From DAOOPX01 sp964653045 (GTDB lineage: Bacteria; Patescibacteriota; Microgenomatia; UBA1400; PJMF01), in assembly GCA_964653045.1 (NCBI GenBank), contig CAZZBW010000035.1:1-5709 (forward strand): a stretch of 5,709 nt of DNA, in the 5' to 3' direction. The notes beneath the pieces are model-generated. The model was not told the DNA's origin. It saw only the letters and a program-made list of their open reading frames with translations, and did not search any database. Positions within the stretch are counted from its first letter, which is position 1. The number at the start of each line of letters is the position of its first letter. The position numbers and the translations under genes are program-made. This document shows positions 3,532 to 5,709 of this stretch, in pieces.

Positions 3532-5709
3532 ATGTTTCCAAAATACCCCAAAGTTTTTAGTAAATCGATAGAAGTTGGTGGCAAGACCATCAAGCTGGAA
3601 ATCGGCAAGTTCAGTGAGCAAACTGCAGGTGCAGTGTTGGTTACGTGCGGTGAGACTGTGGTGCACACCACGGTAGCGCTGGGCCGGCCGACCAACTTGG
3701 ATTATTTTCCGCTCTCGGTTGAGTTTGCGGAAAAATTGTATGCCGCTGGCATGATTAAGGGTTCACGTTGGGTCAAACGTGACGGCCGGCCGCTCGATGA
3801 CGTGATTCTTAAAGCCCGGGTGATCGATCGCTCACTTCGACCACTTTTTCCTGATGGGATCAAGAATGAGGTTCAGGTCATCAACACCGTTTTCTCCTAT
3901 GACGGTGAGAATGATCCAGATATGTTAGGTTTGCTCGGTAGTGCGATTGCAGTGGCAATTTCCGAGATTCCGTTTGATGGACCAATGGCGGGATTACGCG
4001 TTGGATATAACAAGGAGAGCCAAACTTTTCTTTTCAACCCAACTGATACTGAGTTAGAGACCAGCGAGTTGGACTTAATTGTGTCTGGATCTGGGCAGAG
4101 CATCGTGATGGTGGAAGCTGGAGCCAAAGAAGTCGCGGAGGACATATTGATTGAGGCTTTGACTCAGGCTCAAGCTCAACTGGGCAAGATTTGTCAGGTG
4201 ATCGAAGAAGTAGTGGCCGCTGTCGGTAAACCTAAAGCTGAGTTGGTGGTGGTTAACGAAGCCAGAGTCAAGGAGTTGGAAAAAGTGGCTAAATTTTTAG
4301 ATAAAAATCACGCGAAACAAGTCAGCGAAATTTTGACCAAAGAAGCAGTGCTTGAGCCAGTGAGTGAGCTGATTGCAGAGTTAGTTAAAGAAGCTTCTTC
4401 GAGCCTTAATAAGGATACTGATGAAAAAGAGCTTATTAGTGACGGAATGATTAAAGAGGCTTTGTATAAATTAATGAAGACTGAAGCTCGAGAGATGATT
4501 GTTGAGAAAAAGAAGCGTCCCGATGGCAGGAAGGTCGATGAGATAAGACCAATCTGGTGCGAGGTAGATTTATTTCCTCGCACCCATGGTAGCGCCATGT
4601 TTAAACGTGGCGCAACTCAGGCAGTCACGGTGACCACTCTGGGTAGTCCAACGCTTGGTCAGAACATCGAAAGCATTGAAGGTATGGAAGTACGACGCTA
4701 CATGCATCACTACAACATGCCTCCCTATGCTAGTGGTGAAGCCGGCAGGTTTGGTTTCCCCAAACGCCGCGAGATTGGTCATGGAGCATTGGCAGAACGT
4801 GCACTAATCCCAGTATTACCAGATCAGGAGAAGTTTCCTTACGCCATTCTTGTAGTTTCTGAGATTTTGAGCTCAAACGGCTCAACTTCTCAAGCTTCGG
4901 TCTGTGGCTCGACTTTGTCGCTAATGGCGGCGGGTGTACCAATTACAAGGCCAGTAGCTGGGATCGCCATGGGTCTGATGAGTGATGGCGAGAAGTATGT
5001 CGTATTATCCGACATTCAAGGTTTGGAAGATCACATCGGTGATATGGACTTCAAAGTGGCTGGAACGAGCCAAGGAGTGACAGCCCTGCAAATGGATATC
5101 AAACTCAAAGGTTTGTCCCGGAAAATTCTTGAAGAAGCATTGGCCCAGGCTCAGGTAGGCAGACTGGCAATTTTGGAAAAAATGCTGGCTTGTATTGCTG
5201 AGCCGAGGAAAGAGATTTCTCAGTATGCACCCAAGATTTTCCAAGTAACCATTCCTGCTGAAAAAATTGGTGAGCTGATTGGCCCTGGAGGCAAGATGAT
5301 CAAGAGCATTATTGAGAAGACTGGTGCTGAGATCAATGTCGATGAGGATGAGGAGCTGAAAGTCGGTTTGGTCACAATTTCTTCAGCTGACCAGAAAGCC
5401 ATCGATCATGCCGCTGAGATAATTACGGGCATGACTAGAGTAGTCAATATTGGTGACGAGTTTGATGGCACTGTAACTCGGGTAGAGGATTACGGTATCT
5501 TTGCCGAGTACTTGCCCAACCGCGAAGGTTTGGTTCATGTTTCAAATATGGCAGTCGAGTTTGTCGCTGATCCTGGTGAGTTATATAAAATTGGCGATGC
5601 AGTGCACGTCAGAATTCGCGAGATCAAAGAAGACGGCAAAATTGGTCTGTCATTGCTCACGGAGGAACAGGAGCAGGAAGCCAGGGAAAAAGGCGGAGGT
5701 GACCGCAAT
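3532..5709 (+). CDS. pnp: Polynucleotide phosphorylase (PNPase), 3' end beyond the window
   Basis: This phosphorolytic 3'-to-5' exoribonuclease degrades RNA to nucleoside diphosphates as a ring-shaped trimer. The frame is open without interruption for 726 codons to the window edge, already longer than the roughly 700-711 residues of well-known PNPases, so the stop is probably close. Domains in order: first RNase PH domain (about 10-140), helical linker (about 220-320), second RNase PH domain (about 325-540), KH domain (570-633, GPGG loop at 584-587) and S1 domain (642-711). The catalytic core is intact: KRREIGHG near 410, SNGSTSQASVCG at 448-459, and LEDHIGDMDFK with Asp500, Asp506 and Lys508 matching E. 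coli Asp486, Asp492 and Lys494. The FFRR loop of E. coli PNPase is replaced by GSRWVKR at 77-83. The gene has its own extended -10 promoter and hairpin leader. Confidence 0.97.
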   Translation, partial: MFPKYPKVFSKSIEVGGKTIKLEIGKFSEQTAGAVLVTCGETVVHTTVALGRPTNLDYFPLSVEFAEKLYAAGMIKGSRWVKRDGRPLDDVILKARVIDRSLRPLFPDGIKNEVQVINTVFSYDGENDPDMLGLLGSAIAVAISEIPFDGPMAGLRVGYNKESQTFLFNPTDTELETSELDLIVSGSGQSIVMVEAGAKEVAEDILIEALTQAQAQLGKICQVIEEVVAAVGKPKAELVVVNEARVKELEKVAKFLDKNHAKQVSEILTKEAVLEPVSELIAELVKEASSSLNKDTDEKELISDGMIKEALYKLMKTEAREMIVEKKKRPDGRKVDEIRPIWCEVDLFPRTHGSAMFKRGATQAVTVTTLGSPTLGQNIESIEGMEVRRYMHHYNMPPYASGEAGRFGFPKRREIGHGALAERALIPVLPDQEKFPYAILVVSEILSSNGSTSQASVCGSTLSLMAAGVPITRPVAGIAMGLMSDGEKYVVLSDIQGLEDHIGDMDFKVAGTSQGVTALQMDIKLKGLSRKILEEALAQAQVGRLAILEKMLACIAEPRKEISQYAPKIFQVTIPAEKIGELIGPGGKMIKSIIEKTGAEINVDEDEELKVGLVTISSADQKAIDHAAEIITGMTRVVNIGDEFDGTVTRVEDYGIFAEYLPNREGLVHVSNMAVEFVADPGELYKIGDAVHVRIREIKEDGKIGLSLLTEEQEQEAREKGGGDRN

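Noticed and set aside
3451..5402. Several minus-strand open frames within pnp
   Set aside because: All are antisense shadows of the uninterrupted pnp frame, whose translation matches PNPase throughout.

Overview
The window looks like part of a small-genome bacterial chromosome. It is anchored by two housekeeping genes of RNA metabolism, rpsO (ribosomal protein S15) at the left end and pnp (polynucleotide phosphorylase) at the right end; pnp is still open at the right edge. Genes are tightly packed, proteins are short, and the PNPase has a divergent FFRR-loop region. TGA is used as a stop (mntA, the XRE gene), so the standard code applies. The best guess is a Candidate Phyla Radiation/Patescibacteria-type genome, inferred from protein character only and not proven.

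Layout: 1-98 is non-coding with a small palindromic repeat. An extended -10 promoter (99-107) and a ~77-nt leader precede rpsO (191-460). A MntA/HepT-type toxin-antitoxin pair follows (494-781 and 778-1110, 4-bp overlap). On the minus strand, read right to left, is a three-gene operon: NfeD-like (2725-2291), MazG-like pyrophosphohydrolase (2291-1950) and SPFH/stomatin-like (1950-1111), joined by one-base TAATG overlaps. Its last stop codon directly abuts the hepT stop codon. A 363-bp AT-rich intergenic region (2726-3088) holds the nfeD promoter, two further copies of the small repeat and a nested inverted repeat. It ends in a 15-bp palindrome over the start of an XRE/HigA-like regulator (3089-3370). 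A further extended -10 promoter and a long hairpin leader precede pnp (3532 to the edge).

Function: S15 and PNPase are classically neighbours (rpsO-pnp). Here about 3 kb of accessory genes lies between them: a HEPN/MNT toxin-antitoxin module, a membrane-scaffold operon with a nucleotide-housekeeping enzyme in its middle, and an orphan antitoxin-like repressor. The most distinctive signals are regulatory. Four promoters share a TGnTATAAT-type extended -10 without good -35 boxes. Three accessory transcription units look leaderless or nearly so, while rpsO and pnp have structured leaders with Shine-Dalgarno sites. The XRE gene has a perfect palindrome covering both its -10 and its start codon. 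No wholly new enzymatic system is evident in the protein sequences.
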